Source: Pseudomonas congelans
GTDB lineage: Bacteria; Pseudomonadota; Gammaproteobacteria; Pseudomonadales; Pseudomonadaceae
Assembly: GCF_900103225.1 (NCBI RefSeq)
Contig: NZ_FNJH01000004.1
Span: 483,967-547,966, forward strand
Direction: 5' to 3'
Length of the DNA stretch: 64,000 nt
The notes beneath the pieces were generated by a model. The model had not been told where the DNA came from. It was given only the letters and a program-made list of their open reading frames with translations, and did not search any database. Made by a program: the position numbers and the translations under genes. Positions 18,174 to 26,747 of this stretch are shown here, one piece after another (within the stretch, counting starts at the first letter, position 1; each line of letters begins with the position of its first letter).

Positions 18174-19446
18174 GCTGTGCATTCTCCTGAGTGTTGCCGT
18201 AACGAGAGATATCAAGGCCTTCAGCACTGATACGGGGTGTCTTGCGGGCAATGAGGTCTGCCAGCAAGCGACCGGAACCACACGCCATCGTCCAGCCCAG
18301 AGTGCCATGGCCGGTATTGAGGAACAGGTTGCGGAACGGTGTTGCACCCACAATCGGTGTGCCGTCGGGAGTGGTCGGACGCAACCCGGTCCAGAAATCG
18401 GCCTGGGTCAGGTCGCCGCCCTGAGGATAGAGGTCACCGACGATCATCTCCAGTGTTTCGCGTCGACGTGGATTGAGCGACAGGTCAAAACCGGCGATTT
18501 CCGCCATGCCGCCGACGCGGATCCGGTTGTCGAAACGGGTGATCGCGACTTTATAGGTTTCATCGAGAATGGTCGAAGTCGGTGCCATGTCCGGGTTGGT
18601 GATCGGCACGGTCAGCGAATAGCCTTTCAGCGGATAGACCGGTGCCTTGATGCCCAGCGGCTTGAGCAGCTGCGGCGAGTAACTGCCCAGCGCCAGCACG
18701 TAACGATCGGCGGTTTCGAGCTTGCCGTCGATCCACACGCCATTGATGCGGTCACCAGCGTGATCGAGGCGTTCGATGTTCTGCCCGTAGCGGAACTCGA
18801 CACCCAGCGCCACGGCCATTTCTGCCAGGCGCGTGGTGAACAGCTGACAGTCACCCGTCTGGTCGTTGGGCAGGCGCAATGCGCCGCTGAGGATGCCGGT
18901 CACACCGGCCAGCGCTGGCTCGACGCGGGCGATGCCTTCGCGATCCAGCAGTTCGTAGGGCACACCGGACTGCTCGAGCACGGCGATGTCCTTGGCGGCG
19001 TTATCCAGCTGGGCCTGGGTACGGAACAACTGCGTGGTGCCCAGGCTGCGCCCTTCGTAGGCAATGCCGGTCTCGAGGCGCAGTTCGTCCAGACAATCGC
19101 GGCTGTATTCGGACAGGCGTACCATGCGTTCTTTGTTGACGGCATAGCGGCTGGCCGTGCAGTTGCGCAGCATTTGCGCCATCCAAAGGTACTGATCGAT
19201 ATCCGCTGTCGCCTTGATCGCCAATGGCGCATGACGCTGCAGCAGCCATTTGAGCGCTTTCAGCGGAACACCCGGCGCAGCCCATGGCGATGCATAGCCC
19301 GGAGAAACCTGGCCGGCATTGGCAAAACTGGTTTCCATGGCGGCAGCAGGCTGACGGTCGACGACGGTCACCTGGAAACCGGCACGCGCCAGATAATAAG
19401 CACTGGTTGTACCGATGACGCCACTACCAAGGACCAGAACGCGCAT
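18145..19446 (-). CDS. dadA: D-amino acid dehydrogenase small subunit DadA
   Basis: 433-residue FAD enzyme that oxidises D-alanine and other D-amino acids to keto acids and passes electrons to the respiratory chain at the inner membrane. The Rossmann motif MRVLVLGSGVIGTTSAYYLA opens the protein (GxGxxG at 7-12), and GLRPTTPDGTPIVGATPFRN and NTGHGTLGWTMACGSGRLLA near the C-terminus bind the flavin. It is the first gene of dadA-ridA-dadX, reading away from dadR with 157 AT-rich bases between them, which is where DadR would act. Confidence 0.95.
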   Translation of the reverse strand: MRVLVLGSGVIGTTSAYYLARAGFQVTVVDRQPAAAMETSFANAGQVSPGYASPWAAPGVPLKALKWLLQRHAPLAIKATADIDQYLWMAQMLRNCTASRYAVNKERMVRLSEYSRDCLDELRLETGIAYEGRSLGTTQLFRTQAQLDNAAKDIAVLEQSGVPYELLDREGIARVEPALAGVTGILSGALRLPNDQTGDCQLFTTRLAEMAVALGVEFRYGQNIERLDHAGDRINGVWIDGKLETADRYVLALGSYSPQLLKPLGIKAPVYPLKGYSLTVPITNPDMAPTSTILDETYKVAITRFDNRIRVGGMAEIAGFDLSLNPRRRETLEMIVGDLYPQGGDLTQADFWTGLRPTTPDGTPIVGATPFRNLFLNTGHGTLGWTMACGSGRLLADLIARKTPRISAEGLDISRYGNTQENAQHVNPAPAHQ

Positions 19447-19603
19447 GTCGATGACCTCATCGCGGATATCCGCTGATAATTCGAAGTTTTAAGCAAGGAT
19501 GTGCGCAGTATATTGAGCAATGGGCAGTGCTTCTCACTGTATAACGATCTATATTTGGTGTTTATTCGCGGCGATAAACGCTTTGCTAGAGGGGAAATGA
19601 CCC

Positions 19604-20092
19604 GTGCGCACTCAACACCAGTCAAATCGTGAGCTGGACAAGATCGACCGCAACATCCTGCGCATCCTGCAGGCCGACGGGCGCATCTCGTTCACCGAGC
19701 TTGGCGAGCGGGTCGGCCTGTCTACCACGCCCTGTACAGAACGGGTGCGCAGGCTGGAACGCGAGGGGATCATCATGGGCTACACCGCCCGACTGAACCC
19801 GCAAAGCCTCAAGGCCAGCCTGCTGGTTTTCGTCGAGATCAGCCTGGACTACAAGTCCGGTGACACCTTCGAGGAATTCCGCCGCGCCGTGTTGAAGCTT
19901 CCCCATGTGCTGGAGTGCCACTTGGTGTCCGGCGACTTCGACTATCTGGTCAAGGCGCGGATTTCCGAAATGGCGTCCTACCGTAAACTGCTGGGCGATA
20001 TCCTGCTCAAACTGCCGCATGTGCGTGAGTCCAAGAGCTACATCGTCATGGAGGAAGTCAAAGAAAGCCTGAATCTGCCGATTGCCGACTGA
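19604..20092 (+). CDS. dadR: leucine-responsive-type regulator DadR (Lrp)
   Basis: 162 residues. AsnC-type helix-turn-helix (LDKIDRNILRILQADGRISF, then ELGERVGLSTTPCTERVRRL), followed by a RAM domain (HVLECHLVSGDFDYLVKARI, with the G-D-F-D effector-loop motif). It is divergent from dadA and is the expected L-alanine-responsive activator of that operon, as in P. aeruginosa. The start is GTG at 19604, preceded by AGAGGGGA at a good distance. An ATG 7 bases upstream is out of frame. The assignment as DadR rests on position plus family. Confidence 0.9.
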   Translation: MRTQHQSNRELDKIDRNILRILQADGRISFTELGERVGLSTTPCTERVRRLEREGIIMGYTARLNPQSLKASLLVFVEISLDYKSGDTFEEFRRAVLKLPHVLECHLVSGDFDYLVKARISEMASYRKLLGDILLKLPHVRESKSYIVMEEVKESLNLPIAD

Positions 20093-20099
20093 TTGCTTG

Positions 20100-20453
20100 C
20101 TACACGAGCACCTGGCGGGTCGACGCCATATATTCGTGAATCTGCTTTTCGACGCGGGGATGGATCAGTTCGACCGGGCGACGTCCATTCGGGCATGGCA
20201 GGCTTGCGGTGGTGCCGAACAGGCGGCAGATCAGCGGACGCTCGTCATACACGGTGCAGCCTTGCGGACCAAGGTGTACGCAATTGAGTTCGTCCAGCGC
20301 AGCTTCCTGCTCGGCGGCCGTCTTGCGCGGCAGACGCGACATTTCTTCTGGCGACGTGGTCACCGGCCCACAGCAGTCGTGGCAGCCAGGCACACACTCG
20401 AACGAGGGAATCTGGCGACGCAGATCGGCTATTTTCTGACGGTTGCAGCTCAT
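20100..20453 (-). CDS. YkgJ-family cysteine-cluster protein
   Basis: 117 residues, ATG at 20451-20453 (MSCNRQKIADLRRQIPSFEC). Contains the YkgJ pattern C-x3-C-x2-CC (ECVPGCHDCC) and CTVYDERPLICRLFG, eight conserved cysteines in all, expected to hold zinc or an Fe-S cluster. It is convergent with dadR, and the two stop codons are 7 bases apart. The exact function of the family is not settled. A GTG 12 bases upstream is an alternative start. Confidence 0.82.
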   Translation of the reverse strand: MSCNRQKIADLRRQIPSFECVPGCHDCCGPVTTSPEEMSRLPRKTAAEQEAALDELNCVHLGPQGCTVYDERPLICRLFGTTASLPCPNGRRPVELIHPRVEKQIHEYMASTRQVLV

Positions 20454-20558
20454 TGACTCGACCACTCATGCACAAGGCCGAGAGTTTGCCTCAGTTGGCA
20501 GGCTCATGACAGCGGCTTATCCTCCCGACACGCCATCCGCCACCAACAGGACACGCTC

Positions 20559-21872
20559 ATGAACGCCCGCGTTCAGCACCCGACTCGTCACGATCAGCAC
20601 GCTGCTTCCTACTACGCCGCCAGCAGCCATCCGCAAGCGGATCATCCTGCGCTGCACGGTGAGGTGAAGGTGGATGTGTGCGTGGTAGGCGGTGGCTTCT
20701 CCGGCCTCAATACCGCCATCGAACTGGCCGAGCGCGGGTTCAGCGTTGCGCTGCTCGAAGCGCGCAAGATCGGTTGGGGGGCCAGCGGGCGCAATGGCGG
20801 CCAGTTGATTCGCGGGGTCGGTCATGGTCTCGAACAGTTCGCCAATGTCATAGGCAGCGAAGGCGTGCGGCAGCTCAAGCTGCTGGGCATCGAGGCCGTC
20901 GAGATCGTGCGTCAGCGCATCGAACGGCACGCTATCGATTGCGACCTGAAGTGGGGTTATTGCGATCTGGCCAACAAACCACGCGACCTGCACAGCCTTG
21001 CCGAAGACGCAGAAGAGTTGCGCAGCCTGGGTTATCGCCATGCACTGCAACTGCTGCAAGCCGAAGAGATGCACAGCGTGGTGGGCTCCTCGCGCTATGT
21101 CGGCGGCCTGATCGACATGGGCTCGGGGCATTTGCATCCGTTAAACCTTGCCCTGGGCGAAGCGGCTGTTGCGCAGTCGCTAGGCGTTCAGCTGTTTGAG
21201 CATTCAGCAGTGACGAACATCGACTATGGCCCGCAAATCAGGGTGCATACGGCTGCCGGCTCGGTGCAGGCGCAGACCCTGGTGCTGGGTTGCAACGCCT
21301 ACCTCAACGACTTGAATCCGGAAATCAGCGGCAAGGTGTTGCCTGCCGGCAGCTACATCATCGCGACCGAGCCATTGAGCGAAGCGCAGGCCCGTGAAGT
21401 GTTGCCGCAGGACATGGCAGTCTGTGATCAGCGGGTGACGGTGGATTATTACAGGCTGTCTGCCGACCGCCGCTTGCTGTTCGGCGGTGCCTGCCATTAC
21501 TCGGGTCGTGACCCTCAGGACATCGCCGCGTACATGCGACCGAAGATGCTGGAGGTGTTTCCGCAACTGGCCACCGTGAAGATCGATTACCAGTGGGGCG
21601 GGATGATCGGCATTGGTGCCAATCGCCTTCCGCAAATTGGCCGGCTCAAGCAGCACCGCAATGTGTTTTATGCTCAGGCCTACTCGGGCCACGGCCTGAA
21701 TGCCACGCATCTGGCGGGCCGACTGTTGGCCGAAGCCATCGCCGGGCAACACAGCGATGGCTTCGAGTTGTTCGCCAAAGTGCCGCACATGACCTTTCCC
21801 GGCGGCAAGCACTTGCGCTCGCCCCTGCTGGCATTGGGCATGCTCTGGCACCGTCTCAAAGAGCTGCGCTAG
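20559..21872 (+). CDS. FAD-dependent gamma-glutamylpolyamine oxidase-like (PauB/PuuB)
   Basis: 437 residues of the DAO/GlyOx family. The FAD motif VDVCVVGGGFSGLNTAIELA is at residues ~38-57, followed by EARKIGWGASGRNGGQLIRG, a stretch typical of PuuB/OrdL oxidases. The C-terminal YAQAYSGHGLNATHLAGRLL closes the flavin site. The reaction in homologues is oxidation of gamma-glutamyl-polyamine to the aldehyde with release of a smaller amine and H2O2. A KauB-like aldehyde dehydrogenase for the next step is at 26748. Pseudomonads carry several paralogues, so which polyamine is used is unknown. Confidence 0.82.
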   Translation: MNARVQHPTRHDQHAASYYAASSHPQADHPALHGEVKVDVCVVGGGFSGLNTAIELAERGFSVALLEARKIGWGASGRNGGQLIRGVGHGLEQFANVIGSEGVRQLKLLGIEAVEIVRQRIERHAIDCDLKWGYCDLANKPRDLHSLAEDAEELRSLGYRHALQLLQAEEMHSVVGSSRYVGGLIDMGSGHLHPLNLALGEAAVAQSLGVQLFEHSAVTNIDYGPQIRVHTAAGSVQAQTLVLGCNAYLNDLNPEISGKVLPAGSYIIATEPLSEAQAREVLPQDMAVCDQRVTVDYYRLSADRRLLFGGACHYSGRDPQDIAAYMRPKMLEVFPQLATVKIDYQWGGMIGIGANRLPQIGRLKQHRNVFYAQAYSGHGLNATHLAGRLLAEAIAGQHSDGFELFAKVPHMTFPGGKHLRSPLLALGMLWHRLKELR

Positions 21873-21876
21873 AGGC

Positions 21877-22128
21877 TCAAGGCCGCCAGAACGGCTTCAT
21901 GGCCTCGACCCGCGCCTGGCGGAAATCCAGGCCGATGTCGCGCAACTGATCGTCAGTCAGTGTCAGCAAGGTACGGCGCGACGCCCAGCGATGGCGATAC
22001 AGTGCCCAGCGACCCATGCCTGCCAACAGATCGGCCTTGTTCGAGCGGACGGTTCTAAGCGTCGCAGGCCGATACTCATTCAATTCCTGGCTGTGAAGCG
22101 CAAGGCGTACATCGCTGAACCCGTTCAT
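21877..22128 (-). CDS. small DUF1127 protein
   Basis: 83 residues from the ATG at 22126-22128 (MNGFSDVRLALHSQELNEYR). The C-terminal half, TLLTLTDDQLRDIGLDFRQA then EAMKPFW, is the DUF1127 arginine-rich helical motif, and WALYRHRWASRR before it is strongly basic. Some members bind RNA or affect phosphate and carbon metabolism in alphaproteobacteria; no role is known here. The frame continues to 22164 with two more possible ATGs. It is divergent from the MocR gene and convergent with the oxidase gene, with only 4 bases between the stops. Confidence 0.75.
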   Translation of the reverse strand: MNGFSDVRLALHSQELNEYRPATLRTVRSNKADLLAGMGRWALYRHRWASRRTLLTLTDDQLRDIGLDFRQARVEAMKPFWRP

Positions 22129-22303
22129 GTCCTGTTCCCTCATCCTGGGTGGGTGTGGGTTCATGATGAAGCGAACGGCAAAAACAATACAGATTCAAAA
22201 GTCTTTTATATTTTCCATACAGATGATTCAAAAACGCTACTGAATGCTATATTTCCGGCCAATCTGTATTGCTTTGACGCAATAAAATTCCTGAGAGTAC
22301 GCC

Positions 22304-23725
22304 ATGACGCTCTACGTCAACCTCGCCGAACTGCTCGGCTCGCGAATCGAAAACGGCTTCTATCGTCCCGGCGACCGCCTGCCCTCGGTACGCGCGTTGA
22401 GCGTCGAACATGGCGTCAGCCTGAGTACCGTGCAGCAGGCGTATCGGGTGCTGGAAGACAATGGCCTGGCCGCGCCGAAACCCAAGTCCGGCTATTTCGT
22501 CTCGGTCAGCCGAAAAGCACCTGCGCTGCCAGCGGTAGGCAGGCCGGTGCAGCGGCCTGTGGATATCTCTCAATGGGATCAGGTACTGGACCTGATTCGC
22601 GTGGCACCCCTTGAAGCCGTCACGCAGCTGGGGCGCGGCATGCCCGATGTCACCAGCCCGACCCTGAAACCGTTGATGCGCGCGCTGAGTCAGTTGAGTC
22701 GTCATCAGGACATGCCGGGGCTGTATTACGACAACATCTATGGCGTGCGCAGGCTGCGCGAACAGATTGCCAGGCTGATGCTCGACTCGGGCTGCAACCT
22801 GACCGCCAATGACCTGATCATCACCAATGGCTGCCATGAAGCCCTTTCAGCCAGTGTCCGGGCCATTTGCTCGCCGGGGGACATCGTGGCGGTGGACTCG
22901 CCAAGCTTCTTCGGCGCCATGCAGACGCTCAAGGGCGTGGGCATGAAAGCCATGGAAATCCCCACCGACCCGCTGACCGGCATCAGCCTCGAAGCGCTGG
23001 AACTGGCGCTGGAGCAATGGCCGATCAAGGTCATTCAGCTGACACCCAACTGCAACAACCCACTGGGCTACGTCATGCCCGAAGCGCGCAAGCGGGCACT
23101 GCTGACCCTGGCGCAGCGTTTCGACGTGGCGATCATCGAGGATGATGTGTATGGCGACCTGGCCTACAACTACCCTCGCCCGCGCACCATCAAATCCTTC
23201 GACGAAGACGGTCGCGTCCTGTTGTGCAGTTCGTTTTCCAAGACCCTGGCACCGGGGCTGCGAATCGGCTGGGTAGCGCCGGGCCGTTATCTGGAGCAGG
23301 TGTTGCACATGAAATACATCGGCACCGGCTCGACCGCCCCGCAACCTCAATTAGCCATCGCCGATTTCATCGAAGGCGGCCACTACGAGCCTCATGTGCG
23401 GCGCATGCGTACCCAATACCAGCGCAGTCGCGACCAGATGATCGACTGGGTGATGCGCTATTTTCCCGAGGGCACCCGCGCCAGCCGGCCGCAAGGCGGT
23501 TTCATGCTGTGGGTGGAACTGTCCGAAGGCTTCGACACCCTGCGCCTGAACCGCGCCCTGCTGGGCAAGGGTGTACAGATCGCCGTGGGCAGTATCTTTT
23601 CGGCCTCGGGCAAGTACCGTAACTGCATGCGCATGAACTTCGCGACCAAATCCAGCCGCGAAATCGAGAGCGCCGTGCGTATCGTGGGCGAGACAATTGC
23701 ACTGCTGAATGCGCAAACTGACTGA
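22304..23725 (+). CDS. MocR/PdxR-type GntR regulator with aminotransferase domain
   Basis: 473 residues. GntR winged helix at 1-70 (LGSRIENGFYRPGDRLPSVR, then EHGVSLSTVQQAYRVLEDNG), a linker, then a class I aminotransferase fold from ~90. The PLP lysine is K313 in SSFSKTLAPGLRIGW, and IQLTPNCNNPLGYVMP and AIIEDDVYGDLAYNYPRPR are other cofactor-site segments. MocR proteins sense PLP adducts of amino compounds and usually act on a divergent neighbour. Here that neighbour is the DUF1127 gene, 175 bases away. It begins 431 bases after the PauB-like gene but on its own promoter. Confidence 0.87.
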   Translation: MTLYVNLAELLGSRIENGFYRPGDRLPSVRALSVEHGVSLSTVQQAYRVLEDNGLAAPKPKSGYFVSVSRKAPALPAVGRPVQRPVDISQWDQVLDLIRVAPLEAVTQLGRGMPDVTSPTLKPLMRALSQLSRHQDMPGLYYDNIYGVRRLREQIARLMLDSGCNLTANDLIITNGCHEALSASVRAICSPGDIVAVDSPSFFGAMQTLKGVGMKAMEIPTDPLTGISLEALELALEQWPIKVIQLTPNCNNPLGYVMPEARKRALLTLAQRFDVAIIEDDVYGDLAYNYPRPRTIKSFDEDGRVLLCSSFSKTLAPGLRIGWVAPGRYLEQVLHMKYIGTGSTAPQPQLAIADFIEGGHYEPHVRRMRTQYQRSRDQMIDWVMRYFPEGTRASRPQGGFMLWVELSEGFDTLRLNRALLGKGVQIAVGSIFSASGKYRNCMRMNFATKSSREIESAVRIVGETIALLNAQTD

Positions 23726-23797
23726 TGCGGGCAAATCTTTCCCGGTTTTGCGGGTCATATCGCCAAGTCGAGCCATGTCCAGACGCGGAAGATCAAT

Positions 23798-25378
23798 TTG
23801 AATAATTCATGGGCCTTGCCCTTTTGCTTGCTGGTGGCGTTGTGCGTCAGCGGTTGCGCGCATCAACAGGTCGCCAGCGAGCCAAGCCAGGCCATGCCGT
23901 CTTCAGGCTCTGCGTTCGGCCGCTCGATCCAGGCCATGGCCATGCCGCACGAAGGGCGTTCTGGCTTTCGCCTGCTGCCGGACAGCAGTGACGCCTTCAA
24001 GGCTCGTGCCGAACTGATCCGCAACGCCAAGAGCAGCCTTGATCTGCAGTATTACATCGTCCACGACGGCCTGAGCACACGCGCGCTGATCGACGAACTG
24101 CTCAAGGCGGCAGACCGTGGCGTTCGTGTGCGCATCCTGCTGGACGACACCACCAGCGATGGCCTGGATCAGGCCATCGCTACCCTCGCCGCTCACCCGA
24201 ACATTCAGATTCGCCTGTTCAATCCGCAAAACCTGGGGCGCGAAACCGGCATCACCCGCAGCCTCGGGCGCTTGATGAACCTGTCGCGCCAGCACCGGCG
24301 CATGCACAACAAGCTATGGCTGGCCGACAGCAGCGTGGCCATCGTCGGCGGGCGCAACCTGGGCGATGAATACTTCGATGCCGAGCCGAACCTGAACTTC
24401 ACCGATATCGACATGCTCAGCGTGGGGCCGGTGGCCGAGCAGCTCGGCCACAGCTTCGACCAGTACTGGAACAGCACGCTCAGCAAGCCTATCGATGAGT
24501 TCATGTATTTCCTGCCCGACGGCGAGGATCTGGCCGAGGCCCGGCGCAAGCTGGACGACTCGCTGGAGCAGGCGCACCAGCAGCACAAGGCGCTGTATGA
24601 GCGACTGATGGCCTACAAGACTCAGCCGCGCATGAAGACCTGGCTCAACGAGCTGGTCTGGGCGTACAACCAGGCGCTGTGGGACGCACCCACCAAGGTA
24701 CTGGCGCAGGGCGAGCCTGATCCGCACCTGCTGCTGACCACGCAACTGGCGCCTGAACTGCTGAACACTCGCAAGGAACTGATGCTGATCTCGGCCTACT
24801 TTGTACCGGGCCAGGAAGGCTTGCTGTACCTGACCGGTCGTGCCGATGCCGGCGTCAACGTCAGTCTGCTGACCAACTCCCTGGAAGCCACCGACGTGCC
24901 TGCCGTGCATGGCGGCTATGCGCCGTACCGCAAGGCGCTGCTGGAGCATGGCGTGAAACTGTTCGAGCTGCGCCGACAGCCTGGCGATACCGAGACGATG
25001 CGCGGCGGCGGTCCGCACCTGTTCAAGAAAAGCCATTCTCTGGCCAGTTCCGAATCAAGCCTGCACAGCAAGGCGATGATCTTTGATCGACAGAAAGTCT
25101 TTGTCGGCTCATTCAACTTCGACCCGCGCTCTGTGCTGTGGAATACCGAAGTGGGCGTACTGGTCGACAGTCCGCAACTGGCCGAACAACTGCGCGAACT
25201 GACCTTGCAGGGCATGGCCCCGTCGCTCACCTACGAAGCGCGGCTGGAGGACGGCAAAGTGGTGTGGGTAACCGAAGACAACGGCCAGATCCACACTCTG
25301 CATACCGAACCGGGCGACTGGTGGCGGCGTTTCAATGCGTGGATGAGCCGCGCCATCGGCCTGGAAAGAATGCTTTAA
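23798..25378 (+). CDS. phospholipase D-family lipoprotein
   Basis: 526 residues. Lipoprotein signal with lipobox LCVSGC (cysteine about residue 20), so probably membrane anchored and facing the periplasm. Two HKD catalytic motifs are intact: HNKLWLADSSVAIVGGRN (H170, K172, D177) and HSKAMIFDRQKVFVGSFNFD (H423, K425, D430). Relatives act on cardiolipin or other phospholipids. The start is a TTG at 23798 preceded by GGAAG. The nearby ATGs are out of frame, and any later in-frame start would lose the lipoprotein signal. Its TAA overlaps the stop of the convergent MFS gene. Confidence 0.85.
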   Translation: MNNSWALPFCLLVALCVSGCAHQQVASEPSQAMPSSGSAFGRSIQAMAMPHEGRSGFRLLPDSSDAFKARAELIRNAKSSLDLQYYIVHDGLSTRALIDELLKAADRGVRVRILLDDTTSDGLDQAIATLAAHPNIQIRLFNPQNLGRETGITRSLGRLMNLSRQHRRMHNKLWLADSSVAIVGGRNLGDEYFDAEPNLNFTDIDMLSVGPVAEQLGHSFDQYWNSTLSKPIDEFMYFLPDGEDLAEARRKLDDSLEQAHQQHKALYERLMAYKTQPRMKTWLNELVWAYNQALWDAPTKVLAQGEPDPHLLLTTQLAPELLNTRKELMLISAYFVPGQEGLLYLTGRADAGVNVSLLTNSLEATDVPAVHGGYAPYRKALLEHGVKLFELRRQPGDTETMRGGGPHLFKKSHSLASSESSLHSKAMIFDRQKVFVGSFNFDPRSVLWNTEVGVLVDSPQLAEQLRELTLQGMAPSLTYEARLEDGKVVWVTEDNGQIHTLHTEPGDWWRRFNAWMSRAIGLERML

Positions 25379-26523
25379 GCGGGCGCAGCCTGCGCATCCC
25401 CGAACGCGCCGCGTCGCCGGATCAGTATCAACAGGCCAAGCGCACCTGCAGCCATCATCAGCGGCAGGGCTTCACCGCTGACCCACTGGCTGCCCGCGCC
25501 GGCTATCAAAGGGCCGAGCAGGCAGCCGATGCCCCACAGTTGAGCAACATGCGCGTTGGCGCGGACCAGTGAATCATCGCGATAGCGTTCGCCGATCAGA
25601 ATCAGCGACAGGGTGAACAGCCCGCCGGCACTGGCCCCGAAGACGGTCCACAGCGGCCAGATCAGAATGGTGTCGATCAGCAGCGGCACCAGCAGGCTGG
25701 ACGCCAGCAGCAAAGCGGCGCAGCCGGTAAACATCGCACGACGTGAAATGCGGTCGGCGAGCATGCCGATCGGCAGTTGCAGCAGCGCATCACCGACCAC
25801 CACCACGCTGACCATGAGCAGAGCGATTTCAGGAGTGAAGCCGTGGCGTATGCAGTACAGCGGCAACAGGGTGAGGATCAGCGCTTCGAACGCGGCAAAC
25901 AGGGCGACCGCCCAGGCGATGGCAGGCATGCCGCGACAGAAGCCGGACAGATCGGCAAACGTCACGTTGCAAGATTCGGTCGACGGCGCGCCGGTACGCC
26001 CCAGCAGCAGAAACGGTGAGCCGACCAGCAGCACTACGCCAATCCAGAAACCATAGTCGGCCTGGGTGCCGATCACGCCCAGCAGCAGCGGACCCGCGAG
26101 TTGGCTCAATGCGTAGGTGCTGCCATACAGCGCCACCAGACGCCCGCGCAAGCGCTCGATGACCAACTGATTGATCCAGCTTTCACCCAGCACGAAGACG
26201 ATGGTCAGAATCACCCCGAGGGTCAGGCGCAGGACCAGCCATATCCAGTAATACGGCAGCAGCGCCAGCGCGCCGACTGAAACTGCCCCGGCCCACAGGC
26301 ACAGGCGCATCAGATTAGCTGTACCAAAGCGCGCCGCCAGGCGACTGGCAAGCGCCGCGCCGAGCAGCACGCCCACCGCAGGCATCGCCGCCATGATGCC
26401 AATGGCAAACGAGCCGTAGCCCCAGCCCGCCAGCCGCAATGAAACCAGCGGCATGCTGACGCCCATTGCCAGACCGACGCCCAGCACAGACGCCAGCACA
26501 GCAAAATAAGTACCCCAACGCAT
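25375..26523 (-). CDS. MFS transporter (YcaD-like)
   Basis: 382 residues with about 12 membrane helices. It starts MRWGTYFAVLASVLGVGLAM, and RLAARFGTANLMRLC is the cytoplasmic loop after helix 2. The later loop ADRISRRAMFTGCAALLLA is the domain 2 counterpart. AGGAG lies 8 bases before the ATG at 26521-26523, so I prefer it to the GTG two codons earlier. The substrate is unknown. It resembles the YcaD/YfkF-like drug- or metabolite-exporter group in overall form only. Confidence 0.8.
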   Translation of the reverse strand: MRWGTYFAVLASVLGVGLAMGVSMPLVSLRLAGWGYGSFAIGIMAAMPAVGVLLGAALASRLAARFGTANLMRLCLWAGAVSVGALALLPYYWIWLVLRLTLGVILTIVFVLGESWINQLVIERLRGRLVALYGSTYALSQLAGPLLLGVIGTQADYGFWIGVVLLVGSPFLLLGRTGAPSTESCNVTFADLSGFCRGMPAIAWAVALFAAFEALILTLLPLYCIRHGFTPEIALLMVSVVVVGDALLQLPIGMLADRISRRAMFTGCAALLLASSLLVPLLIDTILIWPLWTVFGASAGGLFTLSLILIGERYRDDSLVRANAHVAQLWGIGCLLGPLIAGAGSQWVSGEALPLMMAAGALGLLILIRRRGAFGDAQAAPA

Positions 26524-26608
26524 TTCCACGCTCCTGCCCGGCGCTGCGCTACGCGCTCATCGCCTTGTACAAATCCTGTGTGGAGCGATGATCAATCTTG
26601 AGATGACC

Positions 26609-26738
26609 ATCGTGCCAATGCTCCGCGTTGGCATGCATCCCGCGACGCTCCGCGTCATAGATTCGTGCCGTTGCGCACATGCAAACCAGGACGCGGAGCG
26701 TCCAGAACTACACTCCCACGCAGAGCGTGGGAGCGATG
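26609..26738. repeat. multi-palindrome intergenic repeat, copy 3
   Basis: Begins ATCGTGCCAATGCTCCGCG and ends CGCAGAGCGTGGGAGCGAT, with GACGCTCCGCGTC and GGACGCGGAGCGTCC modules in between. The ends are complementary, so the whole ~130 bases could fold on itself. It lies between the MFS gene and the 3' end of the aldehyde dehydrogenase gene. In the rest of 26524-26747 I see no gene. Confidence 0.72.
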
Positions 26739-26747
26739 AGCAAATGA

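Noticed and set aside
18139..19476. 445-codon open frame opposite dadA
   Set aside because: Shadow of dadA, which has flavin motifs and neighbours in the right order.
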